Shown here: piece after piece, positions 8,937 through 18,468 of the stretch
How positions within the stretch are numbered: position 1 is the stretch's first letter
Layout: every line of letters starts with the position of its first letter
Position numbers and translations under genes: made by a program
Assembly: GCF_021390515.1 (NCBI RefSeq)
Contig: NZ_JAJUXI010000003.1
Location: forward strand, 310,001-374,000
Direction of reading: 5' to 3'
Length of the DNA stretch: 64,000 nt
DNA from: Dyadobacter sp. CY326
Lineage (GTDB): Bacteria > Bacteroidota > Bacteroidia > Cytophagales > Spirosomataceae
Notes under the pieces: generated by a model
Seen by the model: the letters and a program-made list of their open reading frames with translations, nothing else
Databases searched by the model: none
Told to the model about the DNA's origin: nothing

Positions 8937-9803
8937 ATGTCCACTAGAAGATCTGTATTAAAAAGCCTCGCAGCAGGCACCGGAGTGCTCTCACTATCGG
9001 AGGTTTTCGCTGCCAATGAAAAAGTTTTGGGTGCTAAGCTCAATGGGAAGATCAAACATTCGGTTTGTAAATGGTGTTACCGCGACATTCCCTTAGAGAC
9101 ATTTGCGCAGGAGTGTAAAAAAATAGGAATAACTTCTGTCGAACTGCTCGGCCCGGAAGAATGGCCGGTTTTGAAAAAATACGGACTCACCTGTGCGCTG
9201 CCCAATGGCGCCGGAATGGGAATTGAGAAAGGCTTCAATGATCCTGCCTTGCACGACGAACTTGTCAAAAGTTACGAAGATATTTTTCCAAAACTGAAAG
9301 AAGCAGGTTATACAACTGTAATCTGTTTTTCCGGCAACCGCAAAGGCATGTCCGACATTGACGGCATGCGTAACAGCGCAATCGGACTTCGAAGATTGAT
9401 GCCGTCTGCCGAAAAATACGGCATTACTATGATCATGGAATTGCTTAACAGCAAGGTGAATCACAAAGATTACATGTGTGACCACACCGCTTGGGGTGCA
9501 GGACTTTGTGAAATGGTTGATTCAGAGCACTTTAAACTGCTGTATGACATTTATCATATGTCCATTATGGAAGGAGATGTGATCGCAACGATCAAAAAAT
9601 ATCACAAATACATTGGGCATTATCACACTGGGGGAGTGCCGGGAAGAAACGAAATCGATGAAGGGCAGGAGCTCTATTATCCTGCAATCATGAAAGCGAT
9701 TGCCGACACAGGATTTAAAGGCTATGTCGCGCAGGAATTCATTCCAAAAAGAGAGCCGCTCGCTTCTCTGAAACAATGTGTTGAGATCTGCGACATTGCT
9801 TAA
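8937..9803 (+). CDS. Tat-exported TIM-barrel protein, hydroxypyruvate isomerase-like (copy 2)
   Basis: A 288-residue tandem paralog of the preceding gene, similar along its whole length (NGKIKHSVCKWCYRDIPLETFAQ, GNRKGMSDIDGMRN, HYHTGGVPGRNEIDEGQELYYPAIMKAI). It keeps the same metal-ligand motifs (MELLNSKVNH, LLYDIYHM, AQEF). The Tat motif is clearer here: TRRSVLKSLAAG. Only 22 bases separate the two genes, so they are one transcription unit that ends at the hairpin at 9809. Retention of both copies with all active-site motifs suggests two related substrates or a hetero-oligomer, but that is inference. Confidence 0.87.
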   Translation: MSTRRSVLKSLAAGTGVLSLSEVFAANEKVLGAKLNGKIKHSVCKWCYRDIPLETFAQECKKIGITSVELLGPEEWPVLKKYGLTCALPNGAGMGIEKGFNDPALHDELVKSYEDIFPKLKEAGYTTVICFSGNRKGMSDIDGMRNSAIGLRRLMPSAEKYGITMIMELLNSKVNHKDYMCDHTAWGAGLCEMVDSEHFKLLYDIYHMSIMEGDVIATIKKYHKYIGHYHTGGVPGRNEIDEGQELYYPAIMKAIADTGFKGYVAQEFIPKREPLASLKQCVEICDIA

Positions 9804-9808
9804 CTAGT

Positions 9809-9858
9809 TGACAGCGAGATTGTTTTCGATTTATTATTCAAAAACGATCTCGCTGTCA
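9809..9858. terminator. Bidirectional terminator hairpin between convergent genes
   Basis: An 18-bp stem with a single G-T pair (9809-9826 with 9841-9858) and a 14-base loop. The stop codon of the minus-strand DKNYY gene (9834-9836) lies in the loop, and its last seven codons form one arm. There is no perfect U tract on either side, but the stem is very long and sits exactly between two converging genes. Confidence 0.75.
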
Positions 9859-10763
9859 TTACAATATTTAAATTTCTTTCCAACTGGAAATTTAGCCGGG
9901 TCAGCATTGGGAACGACCTTATTCTGATGGTAAACTTTTTTGTCGTCACAACTGCAATGATGCTCCTCACTGATAATCTTAAAGGTGGCCGGATTTGCGC
10001 CCGGTAATTTATCTCCGCGCCAAAAGACGCTTGAAGCATCTTTTGAGTAAAACCGGCTGATCACTTCAAAGCTTGGTGTGTGCGCATTTTCAACTTTTTC
10101 CAAACGAGCGTCTTGTATGATGAACACCTGCGAATGGTCAATGGCATAGCCATGTTCCAGAGGTTTGAATGATTGAACATCTACGGAATCAATGCGGATT
10201 TTATTGGCAAGGATTCCCTTGGAGTCGGAGAAATATTTAATATACCCGAATTCGCCAAGATATTTAATATTATTCGGATCATCGGAAACAATTTGATCGC
10301 CACTATAAACATGCTGACTATCCTTGAAAAGTCCGCCGTCTATTTTTACGAAATGGGCAGCATCATCAGATATCACATTGTGGCGAGAATAAACATGATT
10401 TGCATCTTTACCGAGCCCGAAATCCAGAACCTCGAACGTTTCAGAGTCTGCATCTTTTAGCAAACTTCCAAGATAGTAGACCACTTTGTCATCACCAGCA
10501 TATTCCGACGCATTGACATTCCCTGGAAATCGCTTATCAAATGCCTCGAACTTCTCAGCATTTGCTTCCTTCAATTCGATAACCGATGCGTTACTGAATC
10601 CGCCGTAAAAATATGCTTTCCCGTTTTCAACATAGTAACCCCGAGCAGTTAATACGCCTGGCTTAAAGCCAGATTTGTTATCAGCGCAATAAAACAGGTT
10701 CGCTAAAATTCCGAGTAACCCCATGATAATCAGTTTGCTTTTTAAATGTTTGTGATCAGCCAT
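9834..10763 (-). CDS. DKNYY-repeat family protein
   Basis: A 309-residue protein with an N-terminal hydrophobic segment (about residues 9-27, ending FYC), so probably exported or membrane-anchored, perhaps as a lipoprotein with a relaxed lipobox. The body consists of repeats of the DKNYY family, each of the form 'F..ld...KDa.hVY....iv..Da..F': for example GKDANHVYSRHNVISDDAAHF, then KDSQHVYSGDQIVSDD, KDASSVFWRGDKLPGANPATF and CDDKKVYHQNKVVPNADPAKF. The role of DKNYY proteins is not established. It is transcribed alone, convergent with the isomerase-like genes. Confidence 0.8.
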   Translation of the reverse strand: MADHKHLKSKLIIMGLLGILANLFYCADNKSGFKPGVLTARGYYVENGKAYFYGGFSNASVIELKEANAEKFEAFDKRFPGNVNASEYAGDDKVVYYLGSLLKDADSETFEVLDFGLGKDANHVYSRHNVISDDAAHFVKIDGGLFKDSQHVYSGDQIVSDDPNNIKYLGEFGYIKYFSDSKGILANKIRIDSVDVQSFKPLEHGYAIDHSQVFIIQDARLEKVENAHTPSFEVISRFYSKDASSVFWRGDKLPGANPATFKIISEEHHCSCDDKKVYHQNKVVPNADPAKFPVGKKFKYCNDSEIVFE

Positions 10764-11224
10764 CGCAATGCAGTTTTTCCAAACAAAGATTAAGCGTTCA
10801 GCTGATTCTCGTTTATTTCAATTATCGAGTGGAAAAAAAGTTCTTAAGTGGCAATCCGAAGTGCTATAATGCTTAAAACGACACCCGGATCAAAAATGGA
10901 TCAAAAGTTTTGCAATCGTGAGCTAGCACAGTTAAACATTGAGAATCAACAGACTAAACCAAATACATTGTCAATAGATGCCGCTTAGCTTTCTCTAAGA
11001 CTGTCACAACCCAGCCTTAGTCCGGGATGCTCAAATCTCATGCGTATAGTCAGTGTGTTAACTTCGATATGTTTGTTGTATAATTTATATTATGTTAAAT
11101 AGATTTTCAGCGTCTTTCCGTCTTTGAAGGTTAACCGCTTATTCACCCAAACCATCCGGAGGGTAAACGCTTATAACTGTTGCTGATCAGATTGTGAAAT
11201 TGCTTTCGTACATCTTACGAAGTA
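10764..11224. other. Intergenic region, 461 bases, no gene seen
   Basis: AT-rich spacer between the divergent DKNYY gene and the broken glycosyltransferase. No plausible protein of useful length, no tRNA and no strong hairpin was found. It must hold the promoter of the DKNYY gene and perhaps the former promoter of the glycosyltransferase. Confidence 0.6.
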
Positions 11225-12157
11225 ATGAACAAAACACCACTGATGTCCATCGCGCTTTGTACATACAATGGGCAGCGCTATTTAAAGGAACAACTGAACT
11301 CTGTGATCAACCAAACTTACAAAAACATTGAAATTGTCATTGTCGATGATTGTTCATCGGATCTCACACATGACATTATTCGCGACTATGCGGAAACTCA
11401 TGCATCAGTCAAGGTTTACGTAAATCCTGAACGGCTTGGCTACAACAAGAATTTTGAGAAGGCACTTAAACTTTGCACAGGCGAATTCATTGCTATCTGC
11501 GATCAGGATGATATTTGGAGACATGACAAATTGGAAATTCAGCAATGCGCTATGAAACACCATATGCTTGTTTATTGTGATTCACATTTCATTGATGGCA
11601 CCGGAAAATCAATGAATTACAAAATGTCTGACAAATTCAACTTTTACAAAGGCTCGTAGCCTGAGGCTTTTCTGTTCCTGAACTGTGTTTCCGGCCACAC
11701 GATTTTGATGAAAAGCTCGCTGCTAGCAATCGCACTGCCTTTCCCTCCCGACTTTCATTATGACCAGTGGCTTGCCTTTATTGCATGTTGCAGCGGATCA
11801 ATTGATTTTGTAAATGAAAGCCTTGTCCAATATCGCATTCATAACGACAATTGCACCAACATTCTCGCGTCACCTAAAATCGGAGCAAAAACGAAAGCCA
11901 ATGCTTCGGAAAAACTTTTGAAAGAAAGCAAATGGCTTGAAATTTGCGCATCAAAAAATTCTGAATCTCAGCCATTTATCCAGGCACTTTATCAAAAGAG
12001 TTTAAAACGCAATCGCTCTGTTTTTGATTTGCCATTTGGCATAATGATCTGGAAAAACAGAAATCCGCTTTTGCATATTATGAAAAAGAATGGACTGAGC
12101 AAGTTCTTTTTTGTTTTGAGGAAAATTTGGGGAGCAAAAGTGAACCTATTATTCTGA
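11225..12157 (+). pseudogene. Family 2 glycosyltransferase interrupted by one in-frame TAG
   Basis: An inverting GT-A glycosyltransferase of about 310 residues. The N-terminal part has the nucleotide-sugar fold (SIALCTYNGQRYLKEQLNSV, VIVDDCSSD) and the acidic CDQDDIWRHDKLE motif. Translation stops at TAG 11657-11659, yet the same frame continues without other stops through PEAFLFLNCVSGHTILMKSS, HYDQWLAF and LVQYRIHNDN, the conserved C-terminal half. The lesion is therefore a single nonsense codon, not a frameshift. A separate downstream start is possible at 11708. It is most likely a recent pseudogene; a sequencing error or amber read-through are alternatives. The neighbours are unrelated. 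Confidence 0.88.
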
Positions 12158-12182
12158 TTGATTAATAGGTTCACCATTTATT
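12140..12182 (+). terminator. Hairpin overlapping the 3' end of the glycosyltransferase gene
   Basis: A 12-bp perfect stem (12140-12151 with 12163-12174) with an 11-base loop that holds the TGA stop at 12155-12157, followed by CATTTATT. The U tract is short, so termination strength is uncertain. Confidence 0.65.
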
Positions 12183-12222
12183 GACCAAGACCTCTGCCCA
12201 ACCCTGTCGAGCTAATTTTGCA

Positions 12223-12252
12223 CAAAAAAAAGCAGCAACTTTCGTTGCTGCT
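12223..12252 (-). terminator. Intrinsic terminator of the TPR gene
   Basis: On the minus strand, a 9-bp perfect stem (AGCAGCAAC paired with GTTGCTGCT), tetraloop GAAA, then a run of eight T. It lies 28 bases beyond the stop of the TPR protein gene. Confidence 0.92.
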
Positions 12253-12280
12253 CTCCCACTCTATTCAATATCACTGGTTC

Positions 12281-13747
12281 TTACTCTTCAACACACGCAA
12301 CTTGTTTTGCTGCGAACTGTTCGAGAACTCCGTTAACAGTTGTCAAGTTTTCCTTAGCCTCAGCTTCGTCTTTTGCCTGAATGGCTTTTTCGAAATATGG
12401 CTTGGCCTTTTTGAACTTGCCACAAACGCGGCCTTCGATTTCTTTGCCTCGTTGCTGATACTCAGTCATATTCATGTTATCAACTTCGCCTTTCAACTGA
12501 ACTGCTTCGTTGAAATAGAAAACGCCTAAGTTATAAAGGGCATCGTAGTTTGTGCCGTCAATTTCCAAAGCTTTTTTATAGCTGGCAATTGCTTTGTCAC
12601 TTGCTTCTTTTTGTTTTGCTTTCAAATCTGCAAGTTTCTTGTCATTTCCAGCTGCATCACCGCTTTGTGCTGATGCTTGTGCAGTTTTTACTTCTCCTTC
12701 CAGCGCTGTGATTGCTGCAAGTGTTTCTTTCTTTTTAGCATTCACATCTGCAAGCTGACGTTTCAAATCTGCGTTTTTCGGCTGCTTTTTAATCAATGCA
12801 CCGATACGCTTAACCTCTCCGTCGTAAACTTCAATTTTGCTTTTTTCAGCTTCAAGATTTTTAGTAAGGCTGGCAGCACCTTTGCTTCCAGATCCCATTT
12901 TAGCGCTTAATTGCTTTACGCTGTCCGCCGCAGTTCGTTGCATGTTATCATAAAGAATTGCAAGGTTAACCACGTTTTGAATGTTCTTTGGGTCCGACTG
13001 AGCCAATGCTTCCAATTCGCTGATTGCTTTTCCTTCATTGCCAGATGCAAGCAGAATGTTAACAACTTCTGCCTTCAAATCCTTATTGTTTGGAGATTGA
13101 GCTAGCCCTTTGTTCAAAGCTTCAATCGCCTTATCGAAGTTTTTCTCTTCTTTATACAACTGCGCAAGTCCGTAAAATACGCTTGGATCTTTTCCGCCAT
13201 TTGCTGCATATTTCTCAAACTGATCTCTTGCAACATCTTTCTTTTCAAGCTGTTGCGCTGCGATTCCACCGTAAAGCGAAGCCAACGTGTCTTTCTTGTT
13301 GATTTCCTGAGCCGCAGTGAACATTTCAAGTGCACCATTCAGGTTCTTTGCCTGATATTTCTCTGCTCCTTGCTTTACAAAAGCATTGAACAGCTGCGTT
13401 CCTTCACCGCCTGCAAGCACAGTTTCTGCTTCCTTTGCAGATTTACCTGGCTCACCTTTTTTAGTTTTGTCCAGTTCAATAACCTTTTTATAAGCTTCCA
13501 AAGATGATTTGGCTGCGCTGGAATCCACTGCCGAACCTTGCAAAGCTATGTTTTCATAAAGCTTTGCTCTTTCCATCCAAAACGACGCTCTCGCGCTGGC
13601 TTTTGGATCGCTCATGTCTTTATCACTTTTTTCTTTATCCTTCCGAAATTGATCCACCATAGCCTTGTTAACAGCATCATCCTGCGCGAACGCAGACATG
13701 CTGAAAAGACTAAGCGCAGACACAAAAAACAGTTTTTTCATAAACAT
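12281..13747 (-). CDS. Exported tetratricopeptide-repeat protein
   Basis: A 488-residue protein with a Sec signal peptide (MKKLFFVSALSLFSMSAFA, cleavage before QDD). TPR units are visible, such as ALEMFTAAQEINKKDTLASLYGGIAAQQ, SVFYGLAQLYKEEKNFDKAIEALNKGLAQSPNN and AIASYKKALEIDGTNYDALYNLGVFYFNEA. A Lys/Glu/Ala-rich, probably coiled-coil segment occurs at about residues 300-385. It is likely a periplasmic scaffold for protein contacts; no enzymatic motif is visible. The ATG at 13741 (MKKLF) is as good a start as the one at 13747 (MFMKKLF). It lies just upstream of gyrA on the same strand with only 67 bases between, so it may be read with gyrA, and it ends at its own terminator. Confidence 0.88.
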   Translation of the reverse strand: MFMKKLFFVSALSLFSMSAFAQDDAVNKAMVDQFRKDKEKSDKDMSDPKASARASFWMERAKLYENIALQGSAVDSSAAKSSLEAYKKVIELDKTKKGEPGKSAKEAETVLAGGEGTQLFNAFVKQGAEKYQAKNLNGALEMFTAAQEINKKDTLASLYGGIAAQQLEKKDVARDQFEKYAANGGKDPSVFYGLAQLYKEEKNFDKAIEALNKGLAQSPNNKDLKAEVVNILLASGNEGKAISELEALAQSDPKNIQNVVNLAILYDNMQRTAADSVKQLSAKMGSGSKGAASLTKNLEAEKSKIEVYDGEVKRIGALIKKQPKNADLKRQLADVNAKKKETLAAITALEGEVKTAQASAQSGDAAGNDKKLADLKAKQKEASDKAIASYKKALEIDGTNYDALYNLGVFYFNEAVQLKGEVDNMNMTEYQQRGKEIEGRVCGKFKKAKPYFEKAIQAKDEAEAKENLTTVNGVLEQFAAKQVACVEE

Positions 13748-13814
13748 TAAACTTTGGTTGTGATTGGTTGTTCGATTCCTAAATATAAATTAACTAACAT
13801 TATTTTTACAAAAA

Positions 13815-16460
13815 TCATGCCTCTGCATCCTCAGGAGCCTCATTTTCGTCTTCGTCCTCTTCATCGTCTTCGTCTTCAAGAACATCATCCTCGTCATCTG
13901 CCTCCTCTATTTGCTCATCGGCCGACACTACGATCACGTCTGAGTTTCCGTCGATTACAGGCGCAGTCACGATAACATTGCCATCTTCATCCAGTTCTTC
14001 GGCCTTTTCATCAGGATCTTTCAAGATTCGGGTTACCGAAGTGATTTCATCGCTGTTGTTCAAGCGTATCAATTTAACTCCCTGAGTGTTACGCCCAGCC
14101 AGTCGAATATCCAGCACGCTCATGCGAATTGCAATTCCATTTCTGGTAATGATCATCAAATCGTCCTGCTCCGTCACTTCGCGAATTGCAACAAGTTTAC
14201 CCACTTTGTCCGTCGCATTCATGGTCGAAACCCCTTTTCCACCACGTTTGGTGATGCGGTAACTGTCGATATCCGACCGTTTTCCGAAACCATTTTCTGA
14301 AACAACCAGCAACTGAGCATCTTCGCGATTGATACAAACCATTCCGATCACCTTATTGTCAGGATCGTTCAGGTTGATCCCACGCACACCTGCAGCTGTT
14401 CTGCCCATCGGACGAACGCCCTTTTCGTTAAACCGAACTGCACGTCCGGCGCTGGATGCAATAACGATGTCATTGTCACCATTGGTTAGCGCAACATTCA
14501 ACAAGCGGTCGCCTTCATTGATGGAAATGGCGATGATTCCGTTTGTCCGTGGACGAGAGTATGCTTCGAGCAAGGTTTTCTTAATTGTTCCCTGCTGCGT
14601 ACACATGATCAAATAATTGTTATTGATGTAATCCGCATCCGACAATGTGCGAACGTTGATCACTGAACGAATCGAATCTCCATTTTCAAGACTGATCAAA
14701 TTCTGGATTGGACGGCCTTTCGACTGCTTGCTTCCCTCCGGCACTTCGTAAACCTTCATCCAGAACAGCTTACCATATTCCGTAAAGATCAGCAGATAAT
14801 TGAGCATAGTTGCCGAGAACAAATGCTCGGTGAAATCCGTGTCCTTCGTCTTCACGCCGCGAGACCCTACTCCACCCCTCGTTTGGGTCCTGTATTCTGC
14901 CAGCGGAGTTCGTTTGATATATCCTTCATTCGAAATCGTGATCAACATTTCGTCATCCGGAATCATGTCTTCATCGCTGAACTCTTCGGCTGAAAACTCA
15001 ATTTTCGTGCGGCGTTCGTCACCGTAGCGATCTTTGATTTCGCCTAGTTCTGTTTTAATGATCTCAAATTTCCGGAATTCGTTGGCAAGAATGTCTTTCA
15101 AATCCGTGATCAAAATCATGATCTCTTCGTATTCTTTGACAATTTTGTCTCTTTCAAGACCAGTCAAGCGTTGCAGACGAAGTTCAAGAATTGCCTTGGC
15201 CTGGATCTCGCTCAACTCGAACGACTCCATCAAACCTGTTTTCGCAATTTCAGGATCGCGTGCATTACGAATCAAAGTGATAACTGCGTCCAGATTATCG
15301 AGCGCAATAAGCAACCCTTGCAAAATATGCGCTCTCTTTTCTGCTTCTCTCAGTTCGTATTCTGTCCGGCGCGTAATCACAACAATCCGGTGATCAACAT
15401 AATGTTTGATCAGATCTTTGAGATTAAGCGTAACGGGACGTCCTTTTACAAGCGCAACATTATTCACGCCGAAGCTTGATTGAAGCGGCGTATATTTAAA
15501 CAAGTGATTCAAAACAATGTTCGGAACCGCATCTTTTTTCAAATCAAAAACAATGCGCATTCCTTCCCGGTCAGACTCATCACGTATATCTGAGATTCCT
15601 TCCAGTTTCTTATCATTGATCAAGCCAGCGATGCGTTCAATCATCGCGGCTTTATTGGTCATATACGGAATCTCCGTAATAATGATTTGCTCCCGTCCTG
15701 TTTTCGAAACTTCAAACTGCGCTTTTGAACGCATGATGATGCTTCCGCGACCGGTTTCAAATGCAGATTTTACACCTTGATAACCATAAATGATCCCACC
15801 CGTTGGAAAATCCGGCGCCTTAATGTGCTCCATCAATTCGGGAATGGTGATCTCATTGTTATCGATATATGCCAAAACGCCGTCCACAACCTCCGAAAGA
15901 TTATGCGGCGCCATGTTGGTCGCCATTCCCACAGCGATCCCGGATGAACCGTTAACCAGTAAGTTCGGGAATTTTGCAGGAAGAACGGAAGGCTCAGAAA
16001 GTGAATCGTCAAAGTTTGGCTGGAAATCAACCGTGTCTTTTCCAAGGTCATTCAATAGTTCGTCAGCAAGTCTTTTCAGTCTTGCCTCTGTGTAACGCAT
16101 CGCCGCCGGATTATCACCATCCACGGAACCGAAGTTACCTTGCCCATCAACCAACGGATAACGCAATGACCATGTTTGAGCCATACGCACCATTGTATTA
16201 TAAACCGAAGAGTCACCGTGCGGGTGATATTTTCCCAAAACCTCCCCTACTATACGAGCTGATTTTTTATGCGAGCGGTTGTAATTAACCCCTAAATCCG
16301 ACATTCCGTACAACACACGCCTGTGAACCGGTTTTAAACCATCGCGAACGTCGGGTAAAGCGCGGGAAATAATGACTGACATCGAGTAATCGATGTATGC
16401 TCCACGCATTTCATCCTCAATGTTAATGGGGATAATGTTTTCACCAGAAGATTCTGCCAT
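13815..16460 (-). CDS. gyrA: DNA gyrase subunit A
   Basis: The 881-residue A subunit of DNA gyrase, which cuts and rejoins DNA to introduce negative supercoils with GyrB. It shows [25 protein letters not shown], the winged-helix/tower region, and the catalytic tyrosine Tyr123 in [11 protein letters not shown]-terminal beta-pinwheel repeats follow ([51 protein letters not shown]). The tail (about residues 835-881) is extremely acidic. In the quinolone-determining region, Ser84 matches E. coli Ser83 but the position of Asp87 is Asn88 (HGDSSVYN). Length and motifs are complete. The exported TPR gene follows on the same strand. Confidence 0.98.
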   Translation of the reverse strand: MAESSGENIIPINIEDEMRGAYIDYSMSVIISRALPDVRDGLKPVHRRVLYGMSDLGVNYNRSHKKSARIVGEVLGKYHPHGDSSVYNTMVRMAQTWSLRYPLVDGQGNFGSVDGDNPAAMRYTEARLKRLADELLNDLGKDTVDFQPNFDDSLSEPSVLPAKFPNLLVNGSSGIAVGMATNMAPHNLSEVVDGVLAYIDNNEITIPELMEHIKAPDFPTGGIIYGYQGVKSAFETGRGSIIMRSKAQFEVSKTGREQIIITEIPYMTNKAAMIERIAGLINDKKLEGISDIRDESDREGMRIVFDLKKDAVPNIVLNHLFKYTPLQSSFGVNNVALVKGRPVTLNLKDLIKHYVDHRIVVITRRTEYELREAEKRAHILQGLLIALDNLDAVITLIRNARDPEIAKTGLMESFELSEIQAKAILELRLQRLTGLERDKIVKEYEEIMILITDLKDILANEFRKFEIIKTELGEIKDRYGDERRTKIEFSAEEFSDEDMIPDDEMLITISNEGYIKRTPLAEYRTQTRGGVGSRGVKTKDTDFTEHLFSATMLNYLLIFTEYGKLFWMKVYEVPEGSKQSKGRPIQNLISLENGDSIRSVINVRTLSDADYINNNYLIMCTQQGTIKKTLLEAYSRPRTNGIIAISINEGDRLLNVALTNGDNDIVIASSAGRAVRFNEKGVRPMGRTAAGVRGINLNDPDNKVIGMVCINREDAQLLVVSENGFGKRSDIDSYRITKRGGKGVSTMNATDKVGKLVAIREVTEQDDLMIITRNGIAIRMSVLDIRLAGRNTQGVKLIRLNNSDEITSVTRILKDPDEKAEELDEDGNVIVTAPVIDGNSDVIVVSADEQIEEADDEDDVLEDEDDEEDEDENEAPEDAEA

Positions 16461-16739
16461 AAAGAATTAGAAAAGAATCAAAAATTTAAACGAGCAAGCG
16501 AAAATATCCAACTGCTCAATGAATTAACACAATAATATAAATTCTAAAAAGTCAAATTTCGCTATTTTTAAGCATTCTAACAAACTATCTTTTGTGCTAT
16601 TTGACTATTCATTTCGTATATGCGTGATCCTTGGGAATTTACCCGAAGATTATCCTTTCAAAACTTAATTCGCTTCTATCATTAAATTTTACTTTCTTCC
16701 AGCTTATAACCTAAACGCGTACTTTTCCCTGTTCCCATT

Positions 16740-18044
16740 ATGCCCTTATTACTGACATTTATTGCCATCCTGACCCTCATTGCACTCATTGCCTGGCTTA
16801 AAATCGACACATTTATATCTTTTTTACTTGTTTCCATTGGTTTAGGACTGGCAAGCGGGCTTGATGTTGAAACCGTGAGCAAAGCAATTCAAAAAGGCGT
16901 GGGTGGCACGTTGGGCGATCTGGTGCTCATCGTTGGCTTTGGTGCAATGCTCGGAAAAATGGTGGCGGACAGCGGCGCGGCGCAGAGAATAACCGACGCG
17001 CTCATCGGGCTCTTCGGGAAAAAATACATTCAGTGGGGCATGGCGCTCGCTGGTTTTGTCATCGGGATTCCATTGTTTTATAATGCTGGCTTTGTAATCG
17101 TTATCCCACTGATTTTCATGATCAGCGCCACTGCGCGTCTTCCTTTATTATATGTAGGCGTTCCCATGCTTTCCGCACTGTCGGTGGCCCACGGTTATCT
17201 CCCACCCCACCCTTCGCCTGCGGCCATTGCCAGCCAGCTGAATGCGGATCTCGGACAGACATTGTTATATGGCATCATCGTCTCCATTCCAGCCATTGCA
17301 GTTGCCGGGCCGCTTTTTGGAAGCACATTAAAGCGCTTTCAACCCAAACCAGACGAAGATCTTTTCAATGTAAAACCGCGTCCAACAGCCGAACTCCCGG
17401 GATTGGGGATCAGCGTTGTCACGGCTTTACTGCCCGTTTTTCTATTGACTTCCATGTCTGGAATTAAACGCATTTATCCTGATAACAAGATCATTGGTCT
17501 GCTTGCCGAGCCTTATTTCGGCATGTTAATCTCCGTTTTGTTTGCTGCTTATGTGCTGGGGATTCGTCGCGGCCTCAATATGAAAAATGTCAGCAAATCC
17601 ATGGAAGAAGCATTCAAGGGCGTTTCTGTAATTTTGCTGATCATTGCCGGAGCCGGTGTTTTTAAAGAAATCATGACAGCCAGCGGCGTGAGCACATTCA
17701 TTGCTGAAAGTCTCAAAGGCGTTAACATTTCACCATTGTTATTAAGTTGGGGAATTGCTGCAATAATCCGTGTTTGTGTAGGGTCGGCAACCGTTGCCGG
17801 ACTCACAACCGTTGGCATTCTTTCACCACTTTTGGTTACGTCAGATGTATCACCCGAACTGCTTGTATTATCCATTGGATCAGGCAGTTTGATGTTTTCC
17901 CACCTGAACGACGGCGGTTTCTGGCTGTTCAAAGAATACTTCAATCTGAGCATTAAAGACACACTTTTAACCTGGTCGGTCATGGAAACAATTGTATCCG
18001 TAATGGGATTACTGGGCGTTTTAGTGCTAAATTTGTTCGTTTAG
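16740..18044 (+). CDS. GntP-family permease (gluconate/D-serine transporter type)
   Basis: A 434-residue inner-membrane proton symporter of the GntP family, with about 12 hydrophobic segments from the first residues. Family landmarks are GVGGTLGDLVLIVGFGAMLGKMVADSGAAQRI, GIPLFYNAGFVIVIPLIF, AHGYLPPHPSPAA and the C-terminal GSGSLMFSHLNDGGFWLFKEYF. GntP proteins carry gluconate or related acids, and the DsdX branch carries D-serine. The downstream D-threonine aldolase-like gene and RidA make a D-amino acid the more attractive substrate here, but this is context-based inference. Repeat arrays fill the 424 bases to the next gene. Confidence 0.92.
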   Translation: MPLLLTFIAILTLIALIAWLKIDTFISFLLVSIGLGLASGLDVETVSKAIQKGVGGTLGDLVLIVGFGAMLGKMVADSGAAQRITDALIGLFGKKYIQWGMALAGFVIGIPLFYNAGFVIVIPLIFMISATARLPLLYVGVPMLSALSVAHGYLPPHPSPAAIASQLNADLGQTLLYGIIVSIPAIAVAGPLFGSTLKRFQPKPDEDLFNVKPRPTAELPGLGISVVTALLPVFLLTSMSGIKRIYPDNKIIGLLAEPYFGMLISVLFAAYVLGIRRGLNMKNVSKSMEEAFKGVSVILLIIAGAGVFKEIMTASGVSTFIAESLKGVNISPLLLSWGIAAIIRVCVGSATVAGLTTVGILSPLLVTSDVSPELLVLSIGSGSLMFSHLNDGGFWLFKEYFNLSIKDTLLTWSVMETIVSVMGLLGVLVLNLFV

Positions 18045-18049
18045 GAAGA

Positions 18050-18468
18050 ATTTTGAATGAGTGAATGAGTGAATGAGCGGGCGCCGTTGCACTGAATGAT
18101 TGAATGAGTGAATGATTGAATGAGTGAATGACTGAATGATTGAATGACTGAAATTTTTAGAAATAAACATCCAATGTTGTTTGCGGAAGTCCATATTCAT
18201 TTTTTCAACAACCACCAGAAAAGTCTATCATTCAATCATCCTGGTCATTCATTCATCGCCCAGCGTGTCATCAATTATCGCCGGAGACCCGGTCTGCGCA
18301 GCGCCGCCCGCTCACTGAAATTCAGTCATTCAATCATTCAGCGCAACGGCACCAGCTCATTTAATCATTCAATCATCCAGCGCCGCAAGCACATTCACTC
18401 ATTCAGCGCAACGGCGCCCGCTCATTCAATCATTCAATCATTCACTCATTCACTCATTCAAAATTAAG
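18050..18468. repeat. Octamer (GAATGAGT/ACTCATTC) repeat arrays with several GC-rich cores
   Basis: Between the permease and ridA-like genes. Bases 18050-18150 carry GAATGAGT-orientation octamers with an inverted core near 18075-18096. From about 18228 the opposite orientation runs to the ridA start, with cores near 18291, 18338 and 18402 (CAGCGCAACGGCGCCCGCTC at the last). The non-repeat segment 18155-18225 shows no recognised gene. It is the same family as the array at 4729. The opposed halves could form a large cruciform or RNA hairpin inside what otherwise looks like an operon. Confidence 0.85.

Noticed and set aside
18144..18467. Open frame of 107 codons before the ridA-like gene
   Set aside because: It consists largely of the octamer and core repeats and has no independent coding signs.
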